A DNA stretch of 64,000 nt from Caldimicrobium sp. (GTDB lineage Bacteria; Desulfobacterota; Thermodesulfobacteria; Thermodesulfobacteriales; Thermodesulfobacteriaceae): assembly GCA_025060015.1 (NCBI GenBank), contig JANXDB010000009.1, forward strand, positions 1 through 64,000, read 5' to 3'. A program made the translations under genes and the position numbers. Below, in pieces: positions 28,151 through 38,301 of the stretch (within the stretch, counting starts at the first letter, position 1; every line of letters starts with the position of its first letter). The notes under the pieces were generated by a model that saw only the letters and a list, made by a program, of their open reading frames with translations, had not been told where the DNA came from and did no database searches.

Positions 28151-28780
28151 TCAGAAAGAATTCTTAAGAAAGAAGGATAGCTTGGTTAAAGCCATAGGGA
28201 AGTAAAAGTTTTCTATTTTAACACCGGGATCTTCAACAAACATGGGAACGGCACTTAAGTTAAGAATTGCCTTGATCTTTTGATTGACAAAGGCCTCAAA
28301 GTATTCCTCTGGTTTGTCCTCTGAGGTTATGATTGCCATATCAACTCTTATAGCCTTGGTAACATAAGTTAATTGATCCAAGTTATATACCGAGACTCCA
28401 TTAATAACTTTACCTATATTTTCTCCTCTGGTGTCAAAGGCTGCCATGAAGTAAAAGCCCTCTTTTTGAATCTCTTTACAGTTTAGCAAAAATTCACCTA
28501 AGGGAGAAAGGCCCCCTAAAATCAGATTCCATTCTTCTGTTCTACCAAGAAACTTCTTAAGACTAAATTTAAGACTCTTTACAGAGTAACCAACGCCCTT
28601 GGTGCCTAAGTTACCAACATAGCTTAAGTCCTTTCTCAGCTGAGCTGGATTGACTCCACACTTCTTAGCCAGATCCTCAGAACTTATGGCCTCAATTTTC
28701 TTTCTCTCTAAAGATTCCAAGACCCCTAAGTATATTACAAGTCGATGTAAGGTATTTTCAGGCAAATCTCTTATCTTCAT
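28151..28780 (-). CDS. rex: Redox-sensing transcriptional repressor Rex
   Basis: N-terminal winged helix (SSEDLAKKCGVNPAQLRKDLSYVGNLGTKGVGY) and Rossmann-like domain. Confidence 0.92.
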   Translation of the reverse strand: MKIRDLPENTLHRLVIYLGVLESLERKKIEAISSEDLAKKCGVNPAQLRKDLSYVGNLGTKGVGYSVKSLKFSLKKFLGRTEEWNLILGGLSPLGEFLLNCKEIQKEGFYFMAAFDTRGENIGKVINGVSVYNLDQLTYVTKAIRVDMAIITSEDKPEEYFEAFVNQKIKAILNLSAVPMFVEDPGVKIENFYFPMALTKLSFFLKNSF

Positions 28781-29904
28781 AACCGGTTCTCCAAAACTCT
28801 TTTGATGTTCTCCTCGTAAGGAGGATAAATTATCCCCTTTTCAGTGATAATGGCACTGATTAGAGACCCAGGAGTCACGTCGAATGAGAAGTTCAAAGCC
28901 TTAGCCTGCATAGGAGCAATTCTCTTACCAGTGCAGTACAAAACCTCCTCTGCTGACCGTTCTTCAATAGGGATCTCCTTTCCCGAGGACATACCCAAAT
29001 CAAAGGTTGAACTTGGGGCGCATACATAGAAGGGAATTTGGTGAAAGTTAGCCAAAACTGCTAGACTGTAAGTTCCAATTTTATTCGCAGTGTCTCCATT
29101 CAATGTGATTCTGTCTGCTCCTACAATGACCGCTTGAACCATCCCCTTTTGCATTAAGAAACCAGCAGAGTTGTCTGTTATTATCATACCTGGAATTTTT
29201 AATTTACTCAACTCCCAAGCAGTAAGCCTTGCTCCCTGGAGGTAGGGCCGGGTTTCGTCTATCAGAACACTTATCCTCTTGCCAACTTCAAAGGCCCTTC
29301 TAATGACACCTAGAGCTGTGCCATAGCCTCCAGTGGCTAAAGCTCCAGTGTTACAATGAGTAAGAATCCACCCCTCGGGAAGTAAGGAGGCTCCTAATTC
29401 AGCCATCTTGAGATTGGAGGTTATATCCTCCTGCCAAATCCCCAAAGCTCCATCTCTAAGAACCATTAGAAGGTTTGACAAAACCTTTTTATCTAACTCC
29501 TCAGAGGTGAGGTTACTCATAAATTCTTTATATATTTTCTCCATGCGAGATAGAGCCCAAAAGAGATTTACAGCTGTTGGTCTTGAGCTAGATAATCTAT
29601 CCTTTACCCGTTTCATGTATTTGTCTAGATATGCCTTGGTTATCTTAGAAACAGCCTTCTTTGATAGTTCCCTGAAAGCGATATAAACCCCAATAGCAGC
29701 AACAATCCCGATCGCCGGCGCTCCTCTCACTAACATGTCTCTAATAGATTTTCTAACTTTCTCTAAGGAGTCTGCACGAAAATACTCTTCTTTAAGAGGG
29801 AGTCTTCGTTGATCTAAGACGAATAAAGCATCTTCGGTCCAATAAAAGGTTCTTATGCTGTCTGTATGGAGTGGTTTGATAGGCTTAGCACTTGCCTTAG
29901 ACAA
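28777..29904 (-). CDS. mtnA: S-methyl-5-thioribose-1-phosphate isomerase
   Basis: VRGAPAIGIVAAIG, THCNTGALATGGYGTALG, VIVGADRITLNGDTANKIGTY. Confidence 0.93.
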   Translation of the reverse strand: MSKASAKPIKPLHTDSIRTFYWTEDALFVLDQRRLPLKEEYFRADSLEKVRKSIRDMLVRGAPAIGIVAAIGVYIAFRELSKKAVSKITKAYLDKYMKRVKDRLSSSRPTAVNLFWALSRMEKIYKEFMSNLTSEELDKKVLSNLLMVLRDGALGIWQEDITSNLKMAELGASLLPEGWILTHCNTGALATGGYGTALGVIRRAFEVGKRISVLIDETRPYLQGARLTAWELSKLKIPGMIITDNSAGFLMQKGMVQAVIVGADRITLNGDTANKIGTYSLAVLANFHQIPFYVCAPSSTFDLGMSSGKEIPIEERSAEEVLYCTGKRIAPMQAKALNFSFDVTPGSLISAIITEKGIIYPPYEENIKRVLENRL

Positions 29905-31338
29905 CTATTTCTCCAAAAGCTCTATCAGGATTTTATTAACCACCTTGGGATTGGCTTTGCCTTGAGTCTTTTTCATGACCTGTCCCACAAAAAAGCCTAA
30001 AAGCCCTTTTTTACCTTCTTTATATCGCGCAACTTCACCGGGATTTTCCGCAAGAACCTCTTCACAGGCCTTTCTCAGTAATTCTTCAGAACTCTCTTGG
30101 ATTAACCCCTTTTCCTCTATAACGCTCTTCGGAGAGACTCCCCTTTCATACACCTCTGGAAAAATCTGTTGTTTTGCTAAGGTGATAGAAATTACATCTC
30201 TTTCTACAAGATCCAAGAGTTCTGCTAAATGGTGAGGAACAAGTTTGCTCTGAGAGATATCTATGCGATCTCTGTTAAGATATCTAAGAACCTCGGTAAG
30301 AAGAAAGTTAGAAATAGCCTTGGGATTGGAATAGAGCTTCATAGTATCTTCGAAAAAATCTGCCAAGGTTTTTTCTTCGGTAAGGATACCTGCTTCATAG
30401 GAGCTTAATGAGTATTCCCTCTCAAAACGCTCCTTTCTCCTAAGGGGAAGTTCTGGAATTTTAGCCCTTAACTCCTCAAGTAAAGACCTGTCGATTATTA
30501 CCTCTATGAGATCTGGATCTGGAAAATAACAATAATCATGCGCCTCCTCTTTTCCTCTCATAGGATGGGTGGTTTGAGTAGCCTCGTCATAGAGTCTGGT
30601 CTCTTGAATAATTTCCTTTCCCTCAAGTAGCAATCCTACTTGCCGCTTGATCTCATAGGCAAGTGCCTTTTCCACATGTTTAAAGGAGTTCATGTTTTTT
30701 AGCTCCACCTTGGTTCCAAAATCCTTGGAACCCTTTGGCCTAACGGATACGTTGGCATCACATCTAAGGCTTCCTTCTTCCATATTTCCATCACATATAC
30801 CCAAGTATCTCACAATGCTCCTCAAGGTCTTAAGATAAGCCACAGCCTCTTCAGGAGAGGAAATTTCAGGTTTAGAGACAATCTCCAGAAGTGGCACACC
30901 TGTGCGGTTAAAATCCACGTAGGAAAAGGGTTTTTTCTCATCATGTATCAATTTTCCCGCATCTTCCTCAAGATGAATCCTTGTGAGACCTATTTTCTTC
31001 TTTTTTCCGTTGATCTCAATTTCAACTTCACCTTCTTCAGCAAGGGGTTGATCATATTGAGATATCTGATAATTCTTAGGAAGATCTGGATAAAAATAAT
31101 GTTTACGTGCCATTACCGATTGCAGATTGATTTTACATCCTAAGGCAAGTGCCAATGTTATAGCATATTCCACAGCCTTTTTGTTTATAACCGGTAGAAC
31201 CCCTGGCTGTCCAGTGCATATGGGACAAACCTGCATATTTGGTGAAGAACCAAAGGTGGTGTTACAGGAACAAAAAAGTTTGCTTCTGGTGCTCAGTTGA
31301 GCATGTACTTCAAGACCAATGACAGCCTCAAACTCCAT
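29905..31338 (-). CDS. gatB: Asp/Glu-tRNA amidotransferase subunit B
   Basis: IGLEVHAQLSTRSKLFC, GQPGVLPVINKKAVE, KHYFYPDLPKNYQISQYDQP. Confidence 0.96.
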   Translation of the reverse strand: MEFEAVIGLEVHAQLSTRSKLFCSCNTTFGSSPNMQVCPICTGQPGVLPVINKKAVEYAITLALALGCKINLQSVMARKHYFYPDLPKNYQISQYDQPLAEEGEVEIEINGKKKKIGLTRIHLEEDAGKLIHDEKKPFSYVDFNRTGVPLLEIVSKPEISSPEEAVAYLKTLRSIVRYLGICDGNMEEGSLRCDANVSVRPKGSKDFGTKVELKNMNSFKHVEKALAYEIKRQVGLLLEGKEIIQETRLYDEATQTTHPMRGKEEAHDYCYFPDPDLIEVIIDRSLLEELRAKIPELPLRRKERFEREYSLSSYEAGILTEEKTLADFFEDTMKLYSNPKAISNFLLTEVLRYLNRDRIDISQSKLVPHHLAELLDLVERDVISITLAKQQIFPEVYERGVSPKSVIEEKGLIQESSEELLRKACEEVLAENPGEVARYKEGKKGLLGFFVGQVMKKTQGKANPKVVNKILIELLEK

Positions 31339-31644
31339 AGTGGCCTCAGCTTGTTAAATTTTTATTAATCTACCTCAAAATATAGCTCTGTCAACCAGAC
31401 TTGGTAAACATCTGAACTTCATTGAGAAATGACAAAAGTTTCAGACCAGGACATGTTTTCATATCACCTAAAAAATCTAGCTGGTTATGATTTCAAAAAA
31501 AACATAATGATAGCTATGAATTTCACTTAAAATGTTATAAAAAGTCTTATAACCACAGGATGAAAATAAAATCTTAATTGGCAGGATTGCTTTGGATTCG
31601 GACTTCTATGCTAAAAAATACAGATACCAAGTCATCTATGAACT

Positions 31645-31665
31645 TTCGCACCTGACAGGTGCGAA
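31645..31665. promoter_or_regulatory. Perfect palindrome (candidate operator) upstream of fabG-rtcA-RNA ligase operon
   Basis: TTCGCACCTG-A-CAGGTGCGAA, 10-bp arms, 18 nt upstream of the -35 element. Confidence 0.6.
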
Positions 31666-31683
31666 TAACATATTAATCTCTGT

Positions 31684-31712
31684 TTGACAAAGAAAACACC
31701 TATAGTTAAAAT
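31684..31712 (+). promoter_or_regulatory. Sigma-70-type promoter of fabG-rtcA-RNA ligase operon
   Basis: TTGACA (31684-31689), 17-nt spacer, TAAAAT (31707-31712). Confidence 0.6.
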
Positions 31713-31734
31713 TAACAAAAACAAGGAGGGAGAG

Positions 31735-32478
31735 ATGTTAGAAGGTAAGCTTGCTTTGGTAACTGGAGCCTCAAGGGGTATAGGTAGAGCCATTGCCATA
31801 GAGCTTGCCAAAGCTGGAGCTGAAGTGATTATAAACTATCTTGGTTCAGAGAAAAAGGCCATAGAAGTTAAAGACCAAATAACCTCTTTGGGAAAAAAAG
31901 CACATCTTCTACGCTTTGATGTCTCAAACTCTGAAGATGTTAAAAAAGCCATAAAGAACATAGAGGAAAATATAGGTCAAATTCACATCCTAGTGAACAA
32001 TGCCGGTATCACTAGAGATAATCTCTTTGTTCGCATGAAGGAAGAAGACTGGGAGGCAGTGCTTCGCACCAATCTCTTTTCAGCCTTCTATGTGACTCAA
32101 GCCGTTTTGCCCATGATGTTAAAGGTCCGTTGGGGACGAATTATCAATATCTCCTCTGTAGTGGCTTTTACCGGCAATCCAGGACAGGTAAACTACGCCT
32201 CAGCCAAGGCTGGACTTATAGGCTTCACGAAGGCTCTCTCGTTAGAGGTTGCTGGTAGAAACATAACCGTCAATGCCATTGCACCGGGATACATAGAGAC
32301 AGACATGACTGAAAAGCTTCCAGAAAAAGTAAAGGAAGCCTTTTTACAGGAGATTCCCCTAAAAAGAGCAGGCTTACCAGAGGAGGTAGCTCATTTATCC
32401 GTATTTTTGGCAAGTGATTTAGCCTCTTATATAACAGGCACGGTATTTCACATAAACGGAGGGCTCTATAGAGGATAG
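31735..32478 (+). CDS. fabG: 3-oxoacyl-ACP reductase
   Basis: TGASRGIGRAIA, NNAGITRDN, YASAKAG, NAIAPGYIETDM; start refined to ATG with GGAGGGAG SD. Confidence 0.9.
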   Translation: MLEGKLALVTGASRGIGRAIAIELAKAGAEVIINYLGSEKKAIEVKDQITSLGKKAHLLRFDVSNSEDVKKAIKNIEENIGQIHILVNNAGITRDNLFVRMKEEDWEAVLRTNLFSAFYVTQAVLPMMLKVRWGRIINISSVVAFTGNPGQVNYASAKAGLIGFTKALSLEVAGRNITVNAIAPGYIETDMTEKLPEKVKEAFLQEIPLKRAGLPEEVAHLSVFLASDLASYITGTVFHINGGLYRG

Positions 32479-32482
32479 AGAG

Positions 32483-33532
32483 GTGTTAACAATTGATGGG
32501 TCCTTCGGAGAAGGAGGCGGCCAACTACTTCGCACGGCTCTCTCCCTGTCAATAATTTTGAAAAAACCCTTTCATATCATAAACATAAGAGCAGGCAGAC
32601 CTAAACCTGGCTTACAACCACAACATCTAACCTGCGTTAAAGCCTGTCAAAGGATCTCCAACGCTATAACTAAAGGAGATGAAATAAATTCAAAGGAACT
32701 AACCTTTATCCCCACGGGCGATCCAGAAAGCGATCTCTATCACTTTGATATCGGCACGGCTGGCTCTACCTCCCTTCTCTTTCAAACTCTTCTCTACCCT
32801 CTTGCTCTCTCTCAGGGGGGAACCCTAATATTAGAGGGAGGAACACATGTTCCCCACAGTCCAACCTACCACTATTTGGAGAGAGTTTTTCTCCCTGTGA
32901 TCCAGTCCTTTGGCTTTAAGGCATCCCTTGAACTAAAAAAGGCTGGCTTTTACCCAAAGGGAGGAGGTAAAATCAAGGCCCAGATCTTTCCTGTTTCCTC
33001 TTTCAGCATACCAGATATTTCTCCAGGCTTTAAACCAGAGAAAATTGAGATCTTAAGCACCATCAGTGAGGATTTACCAAGGCATATCATGGAGAGACAG
33101 GCAAAATCCGCCGTTGATATCCTTACTGATTATCAGCTTCAGGGTGATGTCCAAATGGAAAAGATCAATAGCAACTCTCCCGGAACCATGCTTCTGATAG
33201 TATCGAAAGATAAGATAAAAAGAGCAGGCTTTTCAAGTCTTGGCAAACGAGGTCTTCCCGCTGAAGAGGTAGCAAAAAGTGCTACATATCGATTTTTAGA
33301 ATTCCTGGAGAGAGACGCCCAGTTTGAAGAATACCTTGGGGACCAGTTATTACTTCCAGTAAGCCTCTCCCTAATAAAAACAAAAGAGAAATCCTTTCAA
33401 TATACCATCTCCAAGATTACTAAACACATTCTAACTCAAGCTTGGCTGATACCTCAATTTCTGGAAGATATTAAAATCTCTATCATAGAGGTTGAAAAAA
33501 CCAAGGGGAGGATAATCGTTGAGAGAAGATAG
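32483..33532 (+). CDS. rtcA: RNA 3'-terminal phosphate cyclase
   Basis: IDGSFGEGGGQLLRTALSLS, RPKPGLQPQH, GTAGSTSLLFQTLLYPL, GGTHVPHSPTYHYLE. Confidence 0.93.
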   Translation: MLTIDGSFGEGGGQLLRTALSLSIILKKPFHIINIRAGRPKPGLQPQHLTCVKACQRISNAITKGDEINSKELTFIPTGDPESDLYHFDIGTAGSTSLLFQTLLYPLALSQGGTLILEGGTHVPHSPTYHYLERVFLPVIQSFGFKASLELKKAGFYPKGGGKIKAQIFPVSSFSIPDISPGFKPEKIEILSTISEDLPRHIMERQAKSAVDILTDYQLQGDVQMEKINSNSPGTMLLIVSKDKIKRAGFSSLGKRGLPAEEVAKSATYRFLEFLERDAQFEEYLGDQLLLPVSLSLIKTKEKSFQYTISKITKHILTQAWLIPQFLEDIKISIIEVEKTKGRIIVERR

Positions 33533-34670
33533 AGAAATTAAGGAACTGTTGAGACATTTCTGGGAGAGCAATACCTTCCTTGAAGAATACCCCTTTGAGG
33601 AGTGGGAGAAGGCCTATGATAAGGGTAAATTGTTATTCTTCACCTGGAAGGATCACCATTTTTTCAGACTAAACAAGGAGTTTAAAAGTTTTCCAGTTGG
33701 GACCTTCTTTAATGAAAACCTATTGATTAGGGGATACCCTTCTATACCGAGAATTTATCTCCTTAAAACAGGCTTAAGGCGATATCTTCAATATCCTTTC
33801 TATGCCGAGGAAAAAATAGAGGGATACAATGTTAGACTGGTAAAGGTTAAGAAGGACATATTAGCCTTCACCAGAAGGGGTTATGTATGCCCCTTTGCTA
33901 CAGACAGATGGGAAGATTTGCTTCCCAAGGCCTCTGATTTTCTTGACCAATGTCCCACCTACTACATCTGTTGTGAGGTTGCAGGGCCTGAAAATCCCTT
34001 TGTTAGTGAATGGCCACCCCAGGTGAGAGAGGACGTAAGATTCTTCGTTTTTGATTTTGCTAAAATAGGCACAGGTGATTTTCTATCAGCACCTGATAAA
34101 CTAAAGCTTTTGAAAAGATATGATTTCACGCACCCAGAAATTCACGGTCCTCTTGATCCCGAGAATGATTATGAGCCCATAAGGAAAATCATTAAGAGAT
34201 ACCATGAAGAAGGAAGAGAAGGGTTGGTCTTCAAACCGGAATCCCTGGGCACAAGGGTTAAATATGTGACGCCCTATTCAAATCTCAACGATTTAAAAGT
34301 GGTCTTTCCTTATTTAGGGGAAGTAGATCCAAATTTCATAAGTCTGAGACTTATCAGGTTAGCCTTAAATCTAATTGAATTTGAAGAATACAAGGAAGAG
34401 ATTTACAAAACCTTAGGAGGTTATCTCTTTGAAGATGCCCTCTTGATGCTTAAAAGAGGAAAGATTTTTGAAGAGATCTTTAAGGTGCGTTTTAGGAAAG
34501 AGGAAAACTTTTACTCCCTCCTTGCCCATTTCAAACTAGCCAGAGTAAACATAGAGATAATGGGGAAGGATTGGAAGGATGGCTATCTGATGGTAAAATT
34601 CAAAAAGATCTATCCAAGGGCAACCCAATTCTGGGGACACAAATTAGAGGGCTGGGGAGAAGTTGACTAA
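33519..34670 (+). CDS. ATP-dependent RNA ligase, Rnl3/Pab1020-type
   Basis: EEKIEGYNVRLVKV (motif I KxxG), TRRGYVCPFATDR, EGLVFKPES (motif IV), RVKYVTP (motif V); TTG start after GGGGAGGA. Confidence 0.88.
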   Translation: MREDREIKELLRHFWESNTFLEEYPFEEWEKAYDKGKLLFFTWKDHHFFRLNKEFKSFPVGTFFNENLLIRGYPSIPRIYLLKTGLRRYLQYPFYAEEKIEGYNVRLVKVKKDILAFTRRGYVCPFATDRWEDLLPKASDFLDQCPTYYICCEVAGPENPFVSEWPPQVREDVRFFVFDFAKIGTGDFLSAPDKLKLLKRYDFTHPEIHGPLDPENDYEPIRKIIKRYHEEGREGLVFKPESLGTRVKYVTPYSNLNDLKVVFPYLGEVDPNFISLRLIRLALNLIEFEEYKEEIYKTLGGYLFEDALLMLKRGKIFEEIFKVRFRKEENFYSLLAHFKLARVNIEIMGKDWKDGYLMVKFKKIYPRATQFWGHKLEGWGEVD

Positions 34671-35355
34671 ATATTATCCCATTTTTCTCAATCTTACAGA
34701 CAGACTCTGTGTGGTAATAGGTGGTGGTTCTGTGGCAGAGAGGAAGGTTCTCTCCCTGCTTGAAAGTGGAGCCAGAGTGAAACTCATATCCCCAGAGATA
34801 ACTGTCAAACTGAGAGAATTAAAAGAGAAAGGAGCCCTTCACTGGGAGAAGAGACTCTATCAAAGGGGAGACCTAACTGGTGCTTTTTTGGTTATTGCTG
34901 CCACAAACGATCCTAAAGTTCAAGAGGCAATCTTTCAGGAAGCTGAAGAGAGATCCATACCCTGCAATGTGGTTGATAAACCTGACCTTTGCTCCTTTAT
35001 CGTTCCCTCAACCATTAAACGAGGAGGATTTGTCTTGGCCATATCCACAGGAGGTGCAAGTCCTGCTTTGGCAAGAAGAATTAGAGAGATACTGGAAAAG
35101 GAATTTTCACCGGATTTCGAGCTATATGTAAGTTTAATGGGTGCAATAAGAGGAGCTATTCTTAAACAACCACTATCCCCACAGGAAAGAGAAAATAAGC
35201 TACAGAGATTAGCCCTAGCCCCTCTCTGGCAATACATAAAAAATGGAGATTGGTCCTTGATAAGAATAATCCTTGAAAAGGAAGGTCTCAAGGATTTGCT
35301 ATCTGAGATATCTTCTCTCGGTAAAGTTTCCAGAGATACAGAAAGGCCGGACTGA
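34663..35355 (+). CDS. Precorrin-2 dehydrogenase / siroheme synthase N-terminal-type protein
   Basis: YPIFLNLTDRLCVVIGGGSVAERKVLSLLESGARVKLISP, AATNDPKVQ, NVVDKPDLCSFIVPS. Confidence 0.9.
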   Translation: MTKYYPIFLNLTDRLCVVIGGGSVAERKVLSLLESGARVKLISPEITVKLRELKEKGALHWEKRLYQRGDLTGAFLVIAATNDPKVQEAIFQEAEERSIPCNVVDKPDLCSFIVPSTIKRGGFVLAISTGGASPALARRIREILEKEFSPDFELYVSLMGAIRGAILKQPLSPQERENKLQRLALAPLWQYIKNGDWSLIRIILEKEGLKDLLSEISSLGKVSRDTERPD

Positions 35356-35854
35356 ATATCTCAGGGCTATCCCCTGAGAGCCTTTCCAATTCCTGTATGC
35401 TAAAGAAACGCCCTTCGCTGATTTCAGAGGGATTGGGTTTTGGTATTTTATCACTTTTACCTACAAACAATGTGACACACTCCCAGTTAGTTTCAGCACA
35501 GGGTGGCACCCTGATAACTTCCTCTAATTTCACTTTTAAATTGAGTTCCTCTTTCAACTCCCTTTGGGCTGCAATGGAAAGTGGTTCTCCGGGGCTTAAG
35601 TGCCCAGAGGCAGAAGAACTCCAAAGGCCTGGATTCTCCTCACGATCAGGATTCCTTCTCTGAAGATAGAGCTCACCTTTAGAGTTGAAGAGAAAAACAT
35701 GCACTGACCTATGAAATAATTTACTGGTATGAATCATACCACGTGCCAGAACCCCCAGGGGCTGGCAATCTTCATCCACTACCTCAATGGGTTCTCGTTT
35801 AATCCTCTCTAAACTTTCCTTGGGCTTTCTACCTCTTTTTTTCCTCTCACTCAT
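35288..35854 (-). CDS. NUDIX hydrolase
   Basis: GHLSPGEPLSIAAQRELKEELNL NUDIX box; basic N-terminal tail KKRGRKPK. Confidence 0.9.
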   Translation of the reverse strand: MSERKKRGRKPKESLERIKREPIEVVDEDCQPLGVLARGMIHTSKLFHRSVHVFLFNSKGELYLQRRNPDREENPGLWSSSASGHLSPGEPLSIAAQRELKEELNLKVKLEEVIRVPPCAETNWECVTLFVGKSDKIPKPNPSEISEGRFFSIQELERLSGDSPEIFSPAFLYLWKLYREKISQIANP

Positions 35855-35868
35855 AGCTTCCCTTGATG

Positions 35869-38253
35869 TTAAAATTTTATCACTAATTTTGCCACTTCAT
35901 CTAAATGTGAAATTTTTATAAATTTTATTTTAGATCTTAAGTCCTCAGGAATCTCATCAAGATCCTTTTCATTTTGTGCTGGTATAATCACCTGAGTTAT
36001 ACCCTTTCTTAAAGCAGCCAAGGCCTTTTCTTTGATCCCTCCAACGGGAAGTACATTACCTCTGAGAACAATCTCTCCTGTCATGGCGTAATCTTTGGAT
36101 ACAGGTTTTTTGGTTAAGGCAGAAAGCAAGGCTATAGCCATGGTAACACCAGCACTAGGACCATCTTTGGGTATGGCACCCGAGGGTACATGAATATGGA
36201 TATCGTATTTTGTGTAAAACTTGGGATCAAGGCCAAACTCTTCACTTTTAGAGCGAATATATGACAAGGCAGCCTGGGCACTCTCTTTCATAACCTCACC
36301 TAAAGATCCTGTTAAAATAAGGTTACCCCTGCCTGGCATGACCAATGCCTCCACATATAGGACCTCTCCTCCATATGGTGTCCAGGCAAGACCTGAAGCC
36401 ACCCCAATCTCATCCTTAGTAAGCCTCATCTCCTCTAAATACTCCGGTGGACCGAGGAAATCCTTTAAGTTTTGGGGGGTAATCTCAAAGGGACCCTCCT
36501 CTCCCTCTGCCTTTTTTCTGGTGATTTTCCTATAAAGTGCAGCCAATTTTCGCTCCAAGTCTCTAACCCCTGACTCAGAGGTGTATTCTTCAATTATCTT
36601 TAAAATAACCTCATCAGAGAGTTGAATATCCCTTTTCTTTAGACCGTGTTCCTTTATTAGCCTTGGAATAAGATGTCTCTTAGCTATTTCTAATTTCTCC
36701 TTAAAGGTGTATCCAGAGAGATAGATTACCTCCATCCTATCAAGAAGGACCTTGGGGATTGGCTCAACCATGTTGGCCGTGGCAATGAAGAGAACCTTAG
36801 AAAGATCAAAGGGTAAATCTAAATAGTGATCTACAAATTCCTTGTTCTGCTCAGGATCTAAAACCTCAAGAAGTGCCGCTGCAGGATCACCGTGAAAATC
36901 ACTACATAGCTTGTCTATCTCATCGAGGAGAAAAACAGGGTTATTAACCCCTGCCTGTTTAATACCCTGAATGATCCTACCTGGCATGGAACCAACATAT
37001 GTTCTCCTGTGTCCCCTTATTTCAGCTTCGTCACGAACTCCACCTAAGGCAACTCTTACAAATTTTCTTCCTAAGGCACGGGCAATGGATTTACCTAAAC
37101 TGGTCTTACCAACCCCTGGTGGCCCTACAAAACATATAATAGCTCCCTTAGCCTTAGGATTCATTTTTTTAACCGCCAAAAATTCTAACAGCCTGTCCTT
37201 GATCTTCTCCAGATCGTAATGATCTTCATCAAGGATGGCCTTAACATGCTTTAAGTCAAAATTATCAGTGGTGGAGATATTCCAGGGCAACTCTAGGATC
37301 CATTCTAAGTAATTTCTAATAACAGCAGCTTCTGCAGATTCAGAATGCATCATTTCCAAACGCCTCAGCTGCTTTAGAGCCTCCTCCTCAACTTTTTTTG
37401 GCATTTTAGCCTTTTTTATCTTTTTTCTTAATTCTTTTATGTCTGACTCTATATCCTCTTCCTCTCCTAGTTCTTTCTTAATAGCCTTTAGTTGTTGGCG
37501 AAGGAAGTACTCCCGTTGACTTCTTCCCATCTCTTCCTGGGCTTCACTCTGGATCTTGTTTTGAAGGGTAGTTATCTCAATCTCTTGAAGTAATATCTTA
37601 GATATTTTGTTTAATCTCTCAAATCCGTCTAAAGTCTCTAAAAGGTCTTGAGCGGTCTGAGCCCTGAGTTTCAGGTAAGCGGCTACAAGATCTGCTAATC
37701 TACCAGGTTCCTCCATCGATTGAAATACATTGCTTACCTCAGGATTTAAAATACCCTTTAAAGAGAGTAGCTTTTCTATGTTTTCCTTTACACTTCTCAT
37801 CAAAGCTTCAGTGTCTGAGGTGATGACCTCTGGTTCCCTCTCCTTGGAAGGCTCAATCTCCACTTCAAAAAAAGGATCACTTTGCAGATAATTCTTCACT
37901 TCAACCCTTGAAATGACCTGCACAATTACCTTCTTTCTGTTTTCTGCCAAAGTGATGGTCTTCAATATGAGCCCCAGTGTCCCTATCCTATAGAGATCTT
38001 TCTCTTGCGGATTCTCCAATCGTGGATTTTTTTGAGTCACAAGAACAAGAAGATTTTCCCTCTTTTGTGCCTCCTCTATCGCCCTCAAAGATTTAGATCT
38101 TCCCACAAAGAGAGGCACAACCATTGAAGGGAACAGGACCATATCCCTTATGGCCATTAGTGGTAGAACCTCAGGGACATCTATAACCTCACCCTCTGGT
38201 AAACCCTGAATATTGAACTCCTGAGTCTCTTTCATATCCTCCCCTTTCTTCAT
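35869..38253 (-). CDS. lon: ATP-dependent protease Lon
   Basis: [32 protein letters not shown]. Confidence 0.97.
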   Translation of the reverse strand: MKKGEDMKETQEFNIQGLPEGEVIDVPEVLPLMAIRDMVLFPSMVVPLFVGRSKSLRAIEEAQKRENLLVLVTQKNPRLENPQEKDLYRIGTLGLILKTITLAENRKKVIVQVISRVEVKNYLQSDPFFEVEIEPSKEREPEVITSDTEALMRSVKENIEKLLSLKGILNPEVSNVFQSMEEPGRLADLVAAYLKLRAQTAQDLLETLDGFERLNKISKILLQEIEITTLQNKIQSEAQEEMGRSQREYFLRQQLKAIKKELGEEEDIESDIKELRKKIKKAKMPKKVEEEALKQLRRLEMMHSESAEAAVIRNYLEWILELPWNISTTDNFDLKHVKAILDEDHYDLEKIKDRLLEFLAVKKMNPKAKGAIICFVGPPGVGKTSLGKSIARALGRKFVRVALGGVRDEAEIRGHRRTYVGSMPGRIIQGIKQAGVNNPVFLLDEIDKLCSDFHGDPAAALLEVLDPEQNKEFVDHYLDLPFDLSKVLFIATANMVEPIPKVLLDRMEVIYLSGYTFKEKLEIAKRHLIPRLIKEHGLKKRDIQLSDEVILKIIEEYTSESGVRDLERKLAALYRKITRKKAEGEEGPFEITPQNLKDFLGPPEYLEEMRLTKDEIGVASGLAWTPYGGEVLYVEALVMPGRGNLILTGSLGEVMKESAQAALSYIRSKSEEFGLDPKFYTKYDIHIHVPSGAIPKDGPSAGVTMAIALLSALTKKPVSKDYAMTGEIVLRGNVLPVGGIKEKALAALRKGITQVIIPAQNEKDLDEIPEDLRSKIKFIKISHLDEVAKLVIKF

Positions 38254-38301
38254 ATTGCAAGCTAATCAATCTATTTACTTAATTTTTAAAATTTAAGACC
38301 T

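Noticed and set aside
31530-31555. GTTATAA-aaagtc-TTATAAC hairpin upstream of fabG
   Set aside because: Short AT-rich arms without a poly-T tract; plausible by chance in AT-rich intergenic DNA.
32483-34670. Complete rtcBA/rtcR operon
   Set aside because: No RtcB or sigma-54 RtcR-like gene adjacent; the two sigma-54 activators at 58-63 kb belong to the flagellar region and lack an RtcR-type CARF-like N-terminus.
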